A DNA stretch of 24,716 nt from CAVQGF01 sp045807945 (lineage in GTDB: Bacteria; Acidobacteriota; Terriglobia; Terriglobales; Acidobacteriaceae), in assembly GCA_045807945.1 (NCBI GenBank), contig JBJMGI010000049.1, positions 1 through 24,716 on the forward strand, in the 5' to 3' direction. The notes under the pieces were generated by a model. That model saw only the letters and a program-made list of their open reading frames with translations. It was not told the DNA's origin and ran no database searches. Shown piece after piece: positions 14,774-23,104 of this stretch (position 1 is its first letter; each line of letters opens with the position of its first letter). Position numbers and translations under genes: made by a program.

Positions 14774-15928
14774 TCAATAGATCGTTCGAAGCTGAACCTG
14801 GAGCTTGGTGCTCAACGAGAATCGCTCCTCAGGTTCGAGCAGACCCAGAATCCTTTCCACGGCATGCTGTCCGACAGCGGGTCCATGCTTGAATCCGTGG
14901 CCTGAGCCTCCACCTACCAACCAACCATTTTCAAACTGTGGATGACGATCTATGAGAAAGTCGCCGTTCGACGTGTTCTCGTATTGGCAGACGCGGGCGT
15001 CGAGCAGTGGTGCGTCTTGTAGTCCCGACAACCTGCATCGCACATACGCTCGCATCTGCTCCGTGGCTAAGGGTCCAACAGTACGGTCCCCGCTCTCCGG
15101 ATCAAATCGCTCGCCATGCCGATCACTGGCAATCTTCACTCCGCGATTCTCAATATTCGGCAGTCCATACATCTGGTCCTCGTGGTGCAGCCATACCGGC
15201 ATCTCCGGGGGCTCGAATTGTGTCGTACCAGCCGGTGTTCTGAAGTAGAACACTTCTTGTCGCGTGGGAAAAATCTGACTGCCCAAGATGTCGGGAAAGA
15301 TGCCTGGCAGCCACGCACCGCAGGCGAAAATAAAGATGTCTGCGGATATCGCCTTCCCAGCACGCGTTTGAACATGCTCGAGACGTGGGCTCCTGCTAAA
15401 CGGCGGGAGAATGGGGTCGATGAAGTAATGCACGCCTGCTTTGATCGCCTCCTCCAGTACCGCTTGAACTGATTTGCGCGCCAGCAGGACGCCGCTGTCA
15501 GGTTCAAACACTCCAAAAGAAACGCGATCGAGGCCGATCTGTGGGAAGCGTGCAGCAATCTCCTGCACCGAGAGCTTCTCGTGGTTGATATGCTCGCTCA
15601 AAAGACTGTCAACCACTTGGTGAGTGTAGAGGTCGGTCTCTGGGGCAAGCCATAGCACCCCGGTGTTTACGAACAAAGCATGCCCGGTGGCGCGAAAGAA
15701 CTCTTTCCAGAGCTGTAGCGAGCGCGCGGCCCAGGATGTGTAGATTTTGGCACCCCCATAGCCCATGCGGATGACGCGCGATTCATCTCCTGAGCTCGAC
15801 CGAGGACCGCCAGCCCCGTGCGCATCGATGAGTGTGACGTTGTGGCCGCGCTGGCGCAGAAGATAGGCCGTCCATACTCCGAACACTCCCGCACCGATAA
15901 TCGCGAAATCAGCGCCAGACTGCTTCAT
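14774..15928 (-). CDS. sarcosine oxidase-type FAD amine oxidase
   Basis: A 384-residue flavoenzyme of the DAO family, in length and motifs like monomeric sarcosine oxidase (about 390) and N-methyltryptophan oxidase. The FAD motif GAGVFG is at 12-17. The SGDESRVIRMGYG segment (about 45-60) is where the family keeps active-site basic residues. Cys314 (ARVCQYENT) matches the covalent-flavin cysteine (Cys315 in monomeric sarcosine oxidase), and Lys347 in GSGHGFKHGP matches the oxygen-activating Lys348. The start at 15928 (MKQSGADFAIIG) is preferred; an ATG 20 codons upstream adds residues with no family counterpart. Substrate, probably an N-methyl amino acid, is inferred. No Shine-Dalgarno precedes the start. 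The tRNA-Ser gene lies upstream on the same strand. Confidence 0.88.
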   Translation of the reverse strand: MKQSGADFAIIGAGVFGVWTAYLLRQRGHNVTLIDAHGAGGPRSSSGDESRVIRMGYGGAKIYTSWAARSLQLWKEFFRATGHALFVNTGVLWLAPETDLYTHQVVDSLLSEHINHEKLSVQEIAARFPQIGLDRVSFGVFEPDSGVLLARKSVQAVLEEAIKAGVHYFIDPILPPFSRSPRLEHVQTRAGKAISADIFIFACGAWLPGIFPDILGSQIFPTRQEVFYFRTPAGTTQFEPPEMPVWLHHEDQMYGLPNIENRGVKIASDRHGERFDPESGDRTVGPLATEQMRAYVRCRLSGLQDAPLLDARVCQYENTSNGDFLIDRHPQFENGWLVGGGSGHGFKHGPAVGQHAVERILGLLEPEERFSLSTKLQVQLRTIY

Positions 15929-16064
15929 GAGCGTGATTGCATCGCAACCTTTGCAAACTGGCAAGAACAAATTTGAAAGCAACTCCACGACTCAGGCCTG
16001 AGCCGGAACAAAGAGCTAACGTTTATCATCGCTGCCGTCCGAAGCTGGATGGTTTAGAAGAATC

Positions 16065-16157
16065 TGGCGGAGAGAGGGGGATTCGAACCCCCGATACACC
16101 TTTTGAGCGTATAACGGTTTAGCAAACCGCCGCCTTCAGCCACTCGGCCATCTCTCC
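16065..16157 (-). tRNA. tRNA-Ser (anticodon GCT), CCA encoded
   Basis: The minus strand folds as a class II tRNA of 93 nt. The acceptor stem is GGAGAGA (16157-16151) with TCTCTCC (16075-16069), discriminator G at 16068 and an encoded CCA at 16067-16065. The anticodon loop TTGCTAA gives GCT (16123-16121), reading AGC and AGT serine codons. The long variable arm typical of serine tRNA lies at about 16092-16113. The T arm GGGGG-TTCGAAT-CCCCC is perfect. Confidence 0.97.
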
Positions 16158-16170
16158 GACCTGTTGCGCG

Positions 16171-16201
16171 CGGCTCGGGCGAGCCGCTCACCTCGATTAT
16201 A
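16171..16201 (-). promoter_or_regulatory. tRNA-Ser promoter -10 box and leader hairpin
   Basis: A perfect TATAAT lies at 16201-16196 on the minus strand, about 38 nt upstream of the mature tRNA 5' end. No good -35 is seen at the normal spacing. Between it and the tRNA is a hairpin, CGGCTC-GGGC-GAGCCG (16171-16186), which would be in the 5' leader removed by RNase P. Confidence 0.55.
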
Positions 16202-16231
16202 GCGGAACTACTGCACCTCGATTTCGGGCAC

Positions 16232-16263
16232 AAGAAAAGACGCGGTCTTCCCGCGCCTTTTCT
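16232..16263. terminator. bidirectional rho-independent terminator
   Basis: CGCGG (16241-16245), loop TCTTC and CCGCG (16251-16255) form a GC stem. It is flanked by AGAAAAG on the left and CTTTTCT on the right, so each strand has a stem followed by a T-rich run. On the minus strand it lies about 40 nt after the end of the GlsB-type gene (16301) and before the tRNA-Ser promoter, insulating the two. Confidence 0.75.
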
Positions 16264-16300
16264 TAGATGCATATTCTAAGCAGCTGCTCTGCGGTGCTTT

Positions 16301-16597
16301 CTACGCCGCCCGACGACCGCTGCCAGTGATGGTGTTACTCGAGCGTCTGCCGACCATCATTCGATACAAGAACAGCAACAGGATCGATCCCAGCACTGCC
16401 AAGCCGAAGCTCGGCAGGTTGAAGCCGGTCACGCCCTCGCTGCCCCAGATCGCGCGCCCAATGAACCCGCCAACGAATGCGCCCACGATTCCCAGCAGCA
16501 TCGTGATGATCCATCCACCCGGGTCTCGGCCCGGCATTAGCAGCTTAGCGATCGCTCCGGCGATCAAGCCGAAGATGATCCATGCAAAAATCCCCAT
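16301..16597 (-). CDS. GlsB/YeaQ/YmgE-type stress-response membrane protein
   Basis: A 98-residue, glycine-rich inner-membrane protein of the transglycosylase-associated family (PF04226). It has three hydrophobic helices: IFAWIIFGLIAGAIAKLLM (about 3-21), GWIITMLLGIVGAFVGGFIG (28-47) and FGLAVLGSILLLFLYRMMV (64-82). The PGRDPGGW loop between the first two is the family signature. It ends in a basic tail (GRRSSNTITGSGRRAA), longer than in most 80-85 residue relatives. The ATG follows a clear Shine-Dalgarno (AGGGGG, 6 nt). Homologues are induced by general or envelope stress, but the biochemical role is unknown. It has its own terminator. Confidence 0.92.
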   Translation of the reverse strand: MGIFAWIIFGLIAGAIAKLLMPGRDPGGWIITMLLGIVGAFVGGFIGRAIWGSEGVTGFNLPSFGLAVLGSILLLFLYRMMVGRRSSNTITGSGRRAA

Positions 16598-16682
16598 AAT
16601 TTCCCCCTAGTGAACTCTTCTCTTGCTATGGATTAAGAATGGCGCACTGCTGGACGAGGATGGCCGGAATCCAGCGTTGCTG

Positions 16683-19064
16683 CTACTTCCGTAGCACTGC
16701 TCTATAAGGATCCAGCAGAGGCCGGCCGCTGCCCGGCGGTGCGGGGAAGCTGAACTGGACCTCTGATTCGTCGACAAAAACGCTGCCTAGGTACGTGGGC
16801 GGGGATTCCGGGTCGGGCGATTCGGCGTAAATCGGCACACACGTCACTAGGCGCTCTGGTGCGCCACTCTCAACGATGGTCCCGACATAAGTCGAAACGC
16901 CATTTTTTCGTCGGACAATCTTGGCCGATTTGATCGAGAACTCTGGAACCGCGCTGCCGTTTACCCATCCGTCGAAGAACCAATCGAGCGACGCATGGCC
17001 TTCGTATTTCACCTCCGGGGGAAGATGGGCCTCGAATATCCGCTGCACATCTTTATTAGTCATTGTTTTCCCGCGACGCTCCTCCAGTATCTGTTTGAGC
17101 GCGGCATGGAAGCGTGCATCCGGATCCTGCATGCGGCGGTCGCGCATCATCTCGCGCAGCATATGGATGAGCCACGTGCCGCGTCCGTACGCTACTTCTT
17201 CATAGCCGGTGGGGAATTTGCTCGAGCTCAGCCGAAAACCCAAAGTTACCGGCCCGGCGTCGGCCAGCGTCTTGCCATCTTTGTTAGTGCGCGTGAGTGA
17301 GGCTTGATAAAACTCCAGCGCTGTCCTCAAGTCGTGCGGATTTTTTTCTTCCAACGACTGGAGCGCAGAATAATTCGCCAGCGCCTCGATCAGCCAGGCA
17401 TCGCGTGGACCAGCCCACAGCACCGCGTCGCCCCACCACTGGTGCGCGATCTCGTGCGCCAGCATCAGGCGGTCATAGAGCAGTTCCTCGTAGCTGCCGG
17501 CGCTTGAAGGCGGACGCTCGCCGCTGGAGAGAAACGCGTAGCTCGATAGGTAGATCAGCCCCGGCCACCCCTGGCTTATCTGCCCGGGCATCTGCGTGAT
17601 CTCCAGGTTGTGGAACGGGAACGGGCCGAGCCTGCGCTGGAGTGACTCGACATCGCGGACTGCGTCTTGCACAACGCGGTTCAAGTTGCGCGCGGGGTCC
17701 GCGGCGAGTGCGCCGCGCGGTTGTACTCGCTTCTTCTTTTCATCAGCTGCCACGCCGGGCGGCAGCGTCTCTATGCCTCGGGCTGCATAAACTTCGATAG
17801 AGGTGTTCCCGGTTTTGCTCGTAACAGTCTGGTAGCGGCCAATGTTGAAACCTGCGACTGGGATCGGCCCCTCGCTTTTCCAGTGCGATGTCGGTTTGCT
17901 TAGGACAAAATCACCCGCAATGTGCTCGCCGCTCGCAACCAGCCTCCACTCTCTTGGATATTCGAGCCACATATCGAAGTTCGCCATCGCCGGGCCGCGG
18001 TTCGGATACCAGGTCCCGCGCGCGCCCACGTAGATCAATCCGTTGCCAGCGTCCGCCAGCACCGGGCCTGCATACGCGAAATGCAGTTCCGTTTTCGCGC
18101 CGAGCGGAAGCGCTGTCGGAAAGATCACCGCGGCAACGTCATTGCCGCGACGGGCTAGCTCTGTCCCCTCGAGACTTTCGTTTTGAATGAACTCGAGAGG
18201 CGCATTCCCCGAGGTGACCGCCTTGATCTTCAGGTTTCTAGACAGCTCGAAGATCACGCACCTGACGCCCGCAACCCGCGGCTGCAATTGCAGCTTCACG
18301 TCAGCCGATAGGTCCGTGGGCGGAGAAAGTTGCGAACCGATGTGGTAGTCCGAGATCTCCACCGGCTCGACCGCTGGCGCGACGCTGCGGGAGGAGAAGC
18401 GTGTCCAAATGTCGTAGAGTTCCTTCCCCGACTGCTGGTCCACCCTTCCGATGGTGATCTGCTCCGGCTGATCAGCGTCGAAGTTGATATCGAAATTCCC
18501 CAGGTGCGCGCCTTGCACGCGCCCGTGAAAGTATCCGGTCTCCTTGATTTGCGGGCGGTTCAGCGCATCGTCGAGCAGTGCAAGTGCGTCCATCGCGCCG
18601 AGCGACTGCATCACTCCCTGCCCTCGCGCCAGAAAATCCGCGGCGGCCACAGGCACGCGCAGCCGCGCAGCAAGGTCCGCCATCTCTCCGCCGCGAAAAC
18701 GAAAGAACCCGGCAGTGAATTTCTCCTCCAGGATGGCATTGCCCGTGAATAGCGCGAGCGATTCACGCTCCACCAGGTCCGGCGGACGCACCAGCGCCTC
18801 ACCTTCACCCTGGAAGTAAGCTCCGGTGACCTCGCCATTCACCGGTTTGGTGAACGCGATAACGCCGTCGGTGAAGGTGATCTCGATCTCGTGCACTCGT
18901 ACGGAAATGTCGCGCACGCGAAAAACGCGGTCGGGATCAAGCTGCGGCGAGCTCAGCTGGCGATAGAAAGCGGCGGCGGAAGCCGGCGCAGGCTCCTGCG
19001 CGCGCGCAACGACAGGCGCTAAAACCAGCAGTATCAATGCCCCCAGGGGCAGCACCTTGGTCAC
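16683..19064 (-). CDS. M1-like (gluzincin) metallopeptidase, secreted
   Basis: A 793-residue exported protein. The GTG at 19064 is chosen because GGAAGG lies 7 nt upstream and a signal peptide follows immediately (VTKVLPLGALILLVLAPVVA, then RAQ). Longer versions with ATG starts up to 19247 would overlap the divergent gene. Residues about 30-300 are an uncharacterised N-terminal region. The M1-type beta domain follows (YAGPVLADAGNGLIYVGARGTWYPNRGP) and then the catalytic domain with HEIAH at 537-541 and third zinc ligand Glu560 (WLIEALANY), spacing 18. The GAMEN motif that binds the substrate amino terminus in M1 aminopeptidases is replaced by QGWPGLIYLSS. Zinc binding is therefore likely, while aminopeptidase activity is not assured. 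It shares a 37-bp gap with the divergent TPR peptidase-like gene. Confidence 0.9.
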   Translation of the reverse strand: MTKVLPLGALILLVLAPVVARAQEPAPASAAAFYRQLSSPQLDPDRVFRVRDISVRVHEIEITFTDGVIAFTKPVNGEVTGAYFQGEGEALVRPPDLVERESLALFTGNAILEEKFTAGFFRFRGGEMADLAARLRVPVAAADFLARGQGVMQSLGAMDALALLDDALNRPQIKETGYFHGRVQGAHLGNFDINFDADQPEQITIGRVDQQSGKELYDIWTRFSSRSVAPAVEPVEISDYHIGSQLSPPTDLSADVKLQLQPRVAGVRCVIFELSRNLKIKAVTSGNAPLEFIQNESLEGTELARRGNDVAAVIFPTALPLGAKTELHFAYAGPVLADAGNGLIYVGARGTWYPNRGPAMANFDMWLEYPREWRLVASGEHIAGDFVLSKPTSHWKSEGPIPVAGFNIGRYQTVTSKTGNTSIEVYAARGIETLPPGVAADEKKKRVQPRGALAADPARNLNRVVQDAVRDVESLQRRLGPFPFHNLEITQMPGQISQGWPGLIYLSSYAFLSSGERPPSSAGSYEELLYDRLMLAHEIAHQWWGDAVLWAGPRDAWLIEALANYSALQSLEEKNPHDLRTALEFYQASLTRTNKDGKTLADAGPVTLGFRLSSSKFPTGYEEVAYGRGTWLIHMLREMMRDRRMQDPDARFHAALKQILEERRGKTMTNKDVQRIFEAHLPPEVKYEGHASLDWFFDGWVNGSAVPEFSIKSAKIVRRKNGVSTYVGTIVESGAPERLVTCVPIYAESPDPESPPTYLGSVFVDESEVQFSFPAPPGSGRPLLDPYRAVLRK

Positions 19065-19101
19065 TATTGACCTTCCAGAGTTGCTGATAAAATCTGCGCT
19101 C
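19065..19101. promoter_or_regulatory. compact divergent promoter region
   Basis: Only 37 bp separate the GTG of the M1-like gene and the ATG of the TPR/gluzincin gene. On the plus strand TTGACC (19067-19072), 15 nt, TAAAAT (19088-19093) is a possible promoter, placing the transcript start within a base or two of the ATG at 19102 (leaderless). The minus-strand gene has GGAAGG in the same gap, so its promoter must lie inside the start of the plus-strand gene. The spacing of 15 is short, so this promoter is tentative. Confidence 0.35.
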
Positions 19102-20502
19102 ATGCGCATCCTGTTTTTGTGCGGCGTGCTGTTCGCGGCCTCATTGTGCCCGGGCGACACCATCCGCTTAAAGAACGGGCGCACCATCGTAGCTGACAGC
19201 GTCGCCGAAAACGGAAATTCCGTGCAATATGCCGTCGGCGACGACACCTATACCATCTCCAAAAATCTAGTCGATCGTATAGACACCGGCGGCGTCCCCG
19301 GCGTCACCCATCACGACGAACCGGTTCCCGAGGTCGTGATGCCCAGCGAATCGGTCCGCGGCGAAGACGAGGTCTTCGGCAAGATCATCCGCAATGGCCG
19401 CGTGGACATCGACGCCCTCTACGCGGTCGAGAAGATCGGAAGCCCCGAACTCGCCGCTGCAGCCTACTTCACCGCCGGCAAGTATGAAGCCGAGCACGGC
19501 AGCCGCAACAAGGCGCGCGAGTATCTGGAACAGGCGCACCGCTACATGCCCGACAGTCCCATCATCCTCAACCTTTATGTATCGGTGCTGCTGCAAATGC
19601 GCAAGGCGGGCGACGCGCTTCCCTTCGCCGAAGAAGCCGCGCGCATGTCGCCCGCGAATGCGGACGCGCAATCTATGCTCGGCTACGCATATTTTTTGAC
19701 CGACCACACTCCGAAGGCTATCGATGCGTGGAAGAAGTCGCTCGCCATCCGTCCGGACGCGACCATCCAGGGCTTGCTCGCCAAAGCGCAGCGCGAAGAT
19801 TCCGCCGAGACAGACTTCTCGCTGCAGGAGACCGGCCACTTCACATTCCACTACGAAGGCGGCAAGACTCCCGAGCATCTGCGGCAACAGATCATCACCG
19901 TGATGGAAGCGCATTACGACGAACTGGTGCGCGATCTCAATGTGGAGCCGCGGCAGATCTCAGTCTCGCTTTACTCCGACCATGCGTACTTCGACGTAAC
20001 GCAGGCTCCGGCGTGGTCCTCGGCATTGAACGACGGCAAGATCCGCATTCCGATCAGCGGGCTAACCGACGTGACTCCCGAACTTTCCCGCGTGCTCAAG
20101 CACGAGCTCTCGCATTCCTTCATCAACCAGCTCACGCGCGGGCGCTGCCCGCAGTGGCTCAATGAAGGGGTAGCCCAGCTTATGGAAGGCAGATCCGTCG
20201 CCCGCTTCGGCGGACACACACTGGCGATGCTCTACGCCTCACATCAGCAGATCCCGTTGAACGCCCTCGACGGCTCATGGATGCGCTTCAATGAGCGGCA
20301 GGCGCAAGTCGCCTACGCCGAGGGACTCGCCGCCAGCGAGTACATCCGCGACACCTACGGCATCAGCGACGTGCAACGCATCCTGCAGCGCATTGGCGAC
20401 GGTGCCTCCACCGAGGCCGCGCTGCGCAGCACCGTCCACGCCGGCTACGGCGATCTCGAAGAAGAAGTGAATCAGTACCTGAAGGGCAGATTCGGGAATT
20501 GA
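19102..20502 (+). CDS. TPR protein with MA-like zinc peptidase domain
   Basis: A 466-residue exported protein. Its signal peptide is MRILFLCGVLFAASLCPG. Residues 19-60 form a small beta domain (DTIRLKNGRTIVADSV...YTISKNLVDRID). About three TPR units follow at 115-225 (AAYFTAGKYEAEHGSRNKAREYL and similar), then a peptidase MA-like domain. Its zinc motif is HELSH at 334-338 with Glu355 in QWLNEGVAQLMEG. The ATG at 19102 is taken, since an in-frame ATG at 19057 would start inside the divergent gene. Family members are predicted envelope gluzincins with TPRs for partner binding; substrates are unknown. The divergent M1-like gene encodes another exported gluzincin. The downstream phosphatase gene is 96 nt away. 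Confidence 0.88.
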   Translation: MRILFLCGVLFAASLCPGDTIRLKNGRTIVADSVAENGNSVQYAVGDDTYTISKNLVDRIDTGGVPGVTHHDEPVPEVVMPSESVRGEDEVFGKIIRNGRVDIDALYAVEKIGSPELAAAAYFTAGKYEAEHGSRNKAREYLEQAHRYMPDSPIILNLYVSVLLQMRKAGDALPFAEEAARMSPANADAQSMLGYAYFLTDHTPKAIDAWKKSLAIRPDATIQGLLAKAQREDSAETDFSLQETGHFTFHYEGGKTPEHLRQQIITVMEAHYDELVRDLNVEPRQISVSLYSDHAYFDVTQAPAWSSALNDGKIRIPISGLTDVTPELSRVLKHELSHSFINQLTRGRCPQWLNEGVAQLMEGRSVARFGGHTLAMLYASHQQIPLNALDGSWMRFNERQAQVAYAEGLAASEYIRDTYGISDVQRILQRIGDGASTEAALRSTVHAGYGDLEEEVNQYLKGRFGN

Positions 20503-20598
20503 TGCGATTCTGCAGAAGACAATCTTCCAAGGCGCGAAGCGAGCATGCCTGAACGGCCAGTCCTGTGATATCTTTTTGGCCTCTGCCCGGGCCCCAAG

Positions 20599-21390
20599 AT
20601 GAAGCTGCCCTTTCTAAACCAAACATCCGAACGCGAGCTGCGCAAGCCGGCCCCGGCCTCTATCCCCAAGCTCGAGAGCTTGCAGGTGGCGGCGCAATAT
20701 AAAGGCGCGCGCATGGGTGGAGATTTTTTTGAGTTCATCGCCGTCGGACCGTCGCGCCTGGTATTCGTGATCATGGACATCGCCGGAAAGCGCGACGAAG
20801 CCATGCACATCGCGGCTGCCGTGCAGGAAAAATTTCGCAAGGCCGCCATCGAGATGTTCAGCGCCGAAGAGGTGAATGAGGCTGAGGCGGCGAGCGACCT
20901 CAACATCCTGCTGAACCGCACCGTGCTCGAAGCTGCCGGCGGCGTGCGTTGCGCTCCGGCGTTCCTCGGCTCCTTCGACGAGAACCTTGGCACGCTCACA
21001 TATGTGAACTCCGGTCACACCTCAGCGTTGGTGCGCGAGGCCGGAGGCACCACCGAGTTGAAGGCGACCGGCGTTCCGCTCGGCCTGTTTTCGCATGCCG
21101 TGACCGATGCGCAGCTGTGGGTGCTACAACCGGGCTCGACCCTGCTGCTCGCCTCCAAAGGGTTGATCGAAAGCAAGAAGGCCTTCCAGAAGGAATATGG
21201 CTTCAAGCGGCTGGTGAGTGTGGTGAAAGAGGCGCAGTTCGCCACTCCCGCCGAGTTGTGCATGCAAGTGCTGGGAGACGTGGAGAAATACACCCACAAC
21301 GCCGATCCCGAGAACGACGTGACCACGGTGGCTCTCATGCGCACCGCTGCGGTGCAAAGCGCGATGGCCAGCGCCGGCAGTTCGCGGTGA
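20599..21390 (+). CDS. SpoIIE/RsbU-type PPM phosphatase domain protein
   Basis: A 263-residue soluble protein made of one PP2C-like SpoIIE domain (PF07228), without attached sensor domain. Motifs in order are GGDFFEF (Asp42), MDIAGK (Asp60), NSGH (137-140), GVPLGL (158-163) and ENDVTTVAL (Asp240). In the stretch where relatives read T-D-G, a metal-binding aspartate, this protein has S-K-G (186-188), so Lys187 replaces Asp; the second acidic residue of the first motif is Glu45 not Asp. Such phosphatases normally dephosphorylate STAS anti-anti-sigma factors in partner switching. No partner gene is nearby. Activity may be altered or lost. No Shine-Dalgarno precedes the ATG. Confidence 0.85.
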   Translation: MKLPFLNQTSERELRKPAPASIPKLESLQVAAQYKGARMGGDFFEFIAVGPSRLVFVIMDIAGKRDEAMHIAAAVQEKFRKAAIEMFSAEEVNEAEAASDLNILLNRTVLEAAGGVRCAPAFLGSFDENLGTLTYVNSGHTSALVREAGGTTELKATGVPLGLFSHAVTDAQLWVLQPGSTLLLASKGLIESKKAFQKEYGFKRLVSVVKEAQFATPAELCMQVLGDVEKYTHNADPENDVTTVALMRTAAVQSAMASAGSSR

Positions 21391-21455
21391 CGGCCGTAAC
21401 TTGAGAGCCTGTTGGGCCGGTGTTACGATTTTCCCGCACACCTGAGGCTTTCTCC

Positions 21456-23093
21456 ATGAACAAGAAAAAAGTTCTCATCATCGCTGGCGTCATTGTCGGC
21501 GTGCTCGTTCTTGCCGCACTATTGCTGCCCTTGCTGGTGAACGTGGACAAGCTGCGCCCGCAAGTGGAGACGCAGGCTTCGGCCGCGCTCGGGCGCCAGG
21601 TCACCATCGGCGAGTTGAAGCTTGCCATCTTCTCCGGCGGCGTGAGCGCTAAGGATATTTCCATCGCCGACGATCCCGGCTTCAGCAATCAGCCGTTCGT
21701 TAAGGCCAAGGCGCTCAACGTCGGCGTAGATCTCTGGCCTCTTATTTTCTCGAGAGCACTGCACGTGAACACGTTGACGCTCGAGGAACCGGAAATCCAC
21801 TTGGTGAAGGGTGCGGGCGGCAAGTGGAACTACTCAAGCATCGGGACAAAATCTTCCACCGACAACAAACGTGGCCGACGCAAGCCTTCCGAGCCTGAAT
21901 CGAAACCAGCCCAATCCTCGGTACCGCAGGATTTTTCCGTCGACCGTTTTGAGATCGAGAATGGCCGCGTCACAGTGAACAACACCTCCGGCAAGCCGCA
22001 CAGTTATGAAGACGTGAACGTGGTTGCAAAAAATATTTCGGCGACCTCGATCGTGCCGTTCACCGTTTCGGCCAAGACTCCCGGCAACGGCAAGGTAAGC
22101 CTCGATGGCCGGGCGGGACCGCTGCATCGCGACGACGCATCGCAAACGCCGCTCGAAGCCGCCGTCAACGTGGAGCACATGGACCTCGCCTCCACCGGCT
22201 TCCTGGATTCTTCTTCCGGCATCGCGGGCACGCTCGACTTCAAAGGAAATGTGAAGTCCGATGGCAAGCAGGCCAAAACCTCCGGCAACGCGAAAGTCGA
22301 CAAGCTGAAGCTGGTGAAGGGCGGCGCGCCGGCGCGCGTGCCGGTGAACGTTGATTACGCGGCCGATTACGATCTGCTCGGCAAGAACGGCAGCATGACC
22401 AAGGGCGACATCCTCACCGGGAAAACCGCGGCAAAGCTTACCGGCAACTTCGAAGGTCGCGGCGACGTGATGGTCGTCCACATGAAACTGAACGGCACCA
22501 ACATGCCCATCTCCGACCTTGAAGGCTTGCTGCCCGCCTTCGGAGTCGTGCTTCCCGCCGGCGCGGCGCTCTCGGGCGGAACCGCGACGGCGAATCTCTC
22601 GCTCGATGGTCCTATCGATCACCTGGTCACCACTGGGCCGATCAACGTTGCGAACACCAAGCTCACCGGCTTCGACCTTGGCTCGAAGATGAAGGAGATT
22701 GCCGCATTAGCCGGCGTTCATACCGGATCGGAAACGGTGATCCAGCAGCTCAGCTCCACTTTGCGCGTTGCGCCAGAAGGCATTCAGGCCAGCAACCTGA
22801 ATTTGATCCTGCCGCAGATCGGCGCCGTCACCGGCAACGGGACCATCGGCGCAAACAACGGATTGAATTTCAAAATGCTCGCCAAGCTCAACAACGGCGG
22901 CGGAGTGGTGGGTGGACTCTCACAAATAACTTCGCTTGGTCAGTCGAAAGGGCAGCTGCCGTTTTTGATCCAGGGGACCACGAGCAATCCGGTCTTCTTG
23001 CCGGATGTGGCTAATGCCGTGGGACAGACGATCACTGGCCCGGCGAAGGGCGTGGGCGGGATCCTGGGCGGCATCTTCGGCCAGAAGAAATGA
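21456..23093 (+). CDS. AsmA-like envelope protein
   Basis: A 545-residue protein of the AsmA superfamily, anchored by one N-terminal helix (KVLIIAGVIVGVLVLAALLL, residues about 5-24), with the rest in the periplasm. The AsmA start is typical: VNVDKLRPQVETQASAALGR, then VTIGELKLAIF, and LNVGVDLWPLI with LEEPEIHLVKG. A low-complexity charged linker (TKSSTDNKRGRRKPSEPESK, about 140-160) precedes a beta-rich repeat region. The C-terminal AsmA-like part includes IQQLSSTLRVAPEGIQASNLNLILPQIG. The end is glycine-rich (GVGGILGGIFGQKK). ATG 21456 has GAGG 8 nt upstream and is preferred over 21420. Relatives take part in outer-membrane assembly or lipid transport, consistent with a diderm. Its end is 11 nt from the convergent M49-like gene. 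Confidence 0.9.
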   Translation: MNKKKVLIIAGVIVGVLVLAALLLPLLVNVDKLRPQVETQASAALGRQVTIGELKLAIFSGGVSAKDISIADDPGFSNQPFVKAKALNVGVDLWPLIFSRALHVNTLTLEEPEIHLVKGAGGKWNYSSIGTKSSTDNKRGRRKPSEPESKPAQSSVPQDFSVDRFEIENGRVTVNNTSGKPHSYEDVNVVAKNISATSIVPFTVSAKTPGNGKVSLDGRAGPLHRDDASQTPLEAAVNVEHMDLASTGFLDSSSGIAGTLDFKGNVKSDGKQAKTSGNAKVDKLKLVKGGAPARVPVNVDYAADYDLLGKNGSMTKGDILTGKTAAKLTGNFEGRGDVMVVHMKLNGTNMPISDLEGLLPAFGVVLPAGAALSGGTATANLSLDGPIDHLVTTGPINVANTKLTGFDLGSKMKEIAALAGVHTGSETVIQQLSSTLRVAPEGIQASNLNLILPQIGAVTGNGTIGANNGLNFKMLAKLNNGGGVVGGLSQITSLGQSKGQLPFLIQGTTSNPVFLPDVANAVGQTITGPAKGVGGILGGIFGQKK

Positions 23094-23104
23094 TCAGAGG
23101 ATGA

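Noticed and set aside
16054..16272. 72-codon minus-strand ORF
   Set aside because: It overlaps the tRNA-Ser gene and terminator and has no Shine-Dalgarno.
19102..19156. Lipoprotein signal in the TPR gluzincin
   Set aside because: The cysteine context ASLC lacks the small residue before Cys, so a lipobox is not convincing.
19065..19247. Upstream ATG extension of the M1-like gene
   Set aside because: It would run into the divergent gene and place the signal peptide at residue 62; the GTG at 19064 has a good Shine-Dalgarno and an immediate signal peptide.
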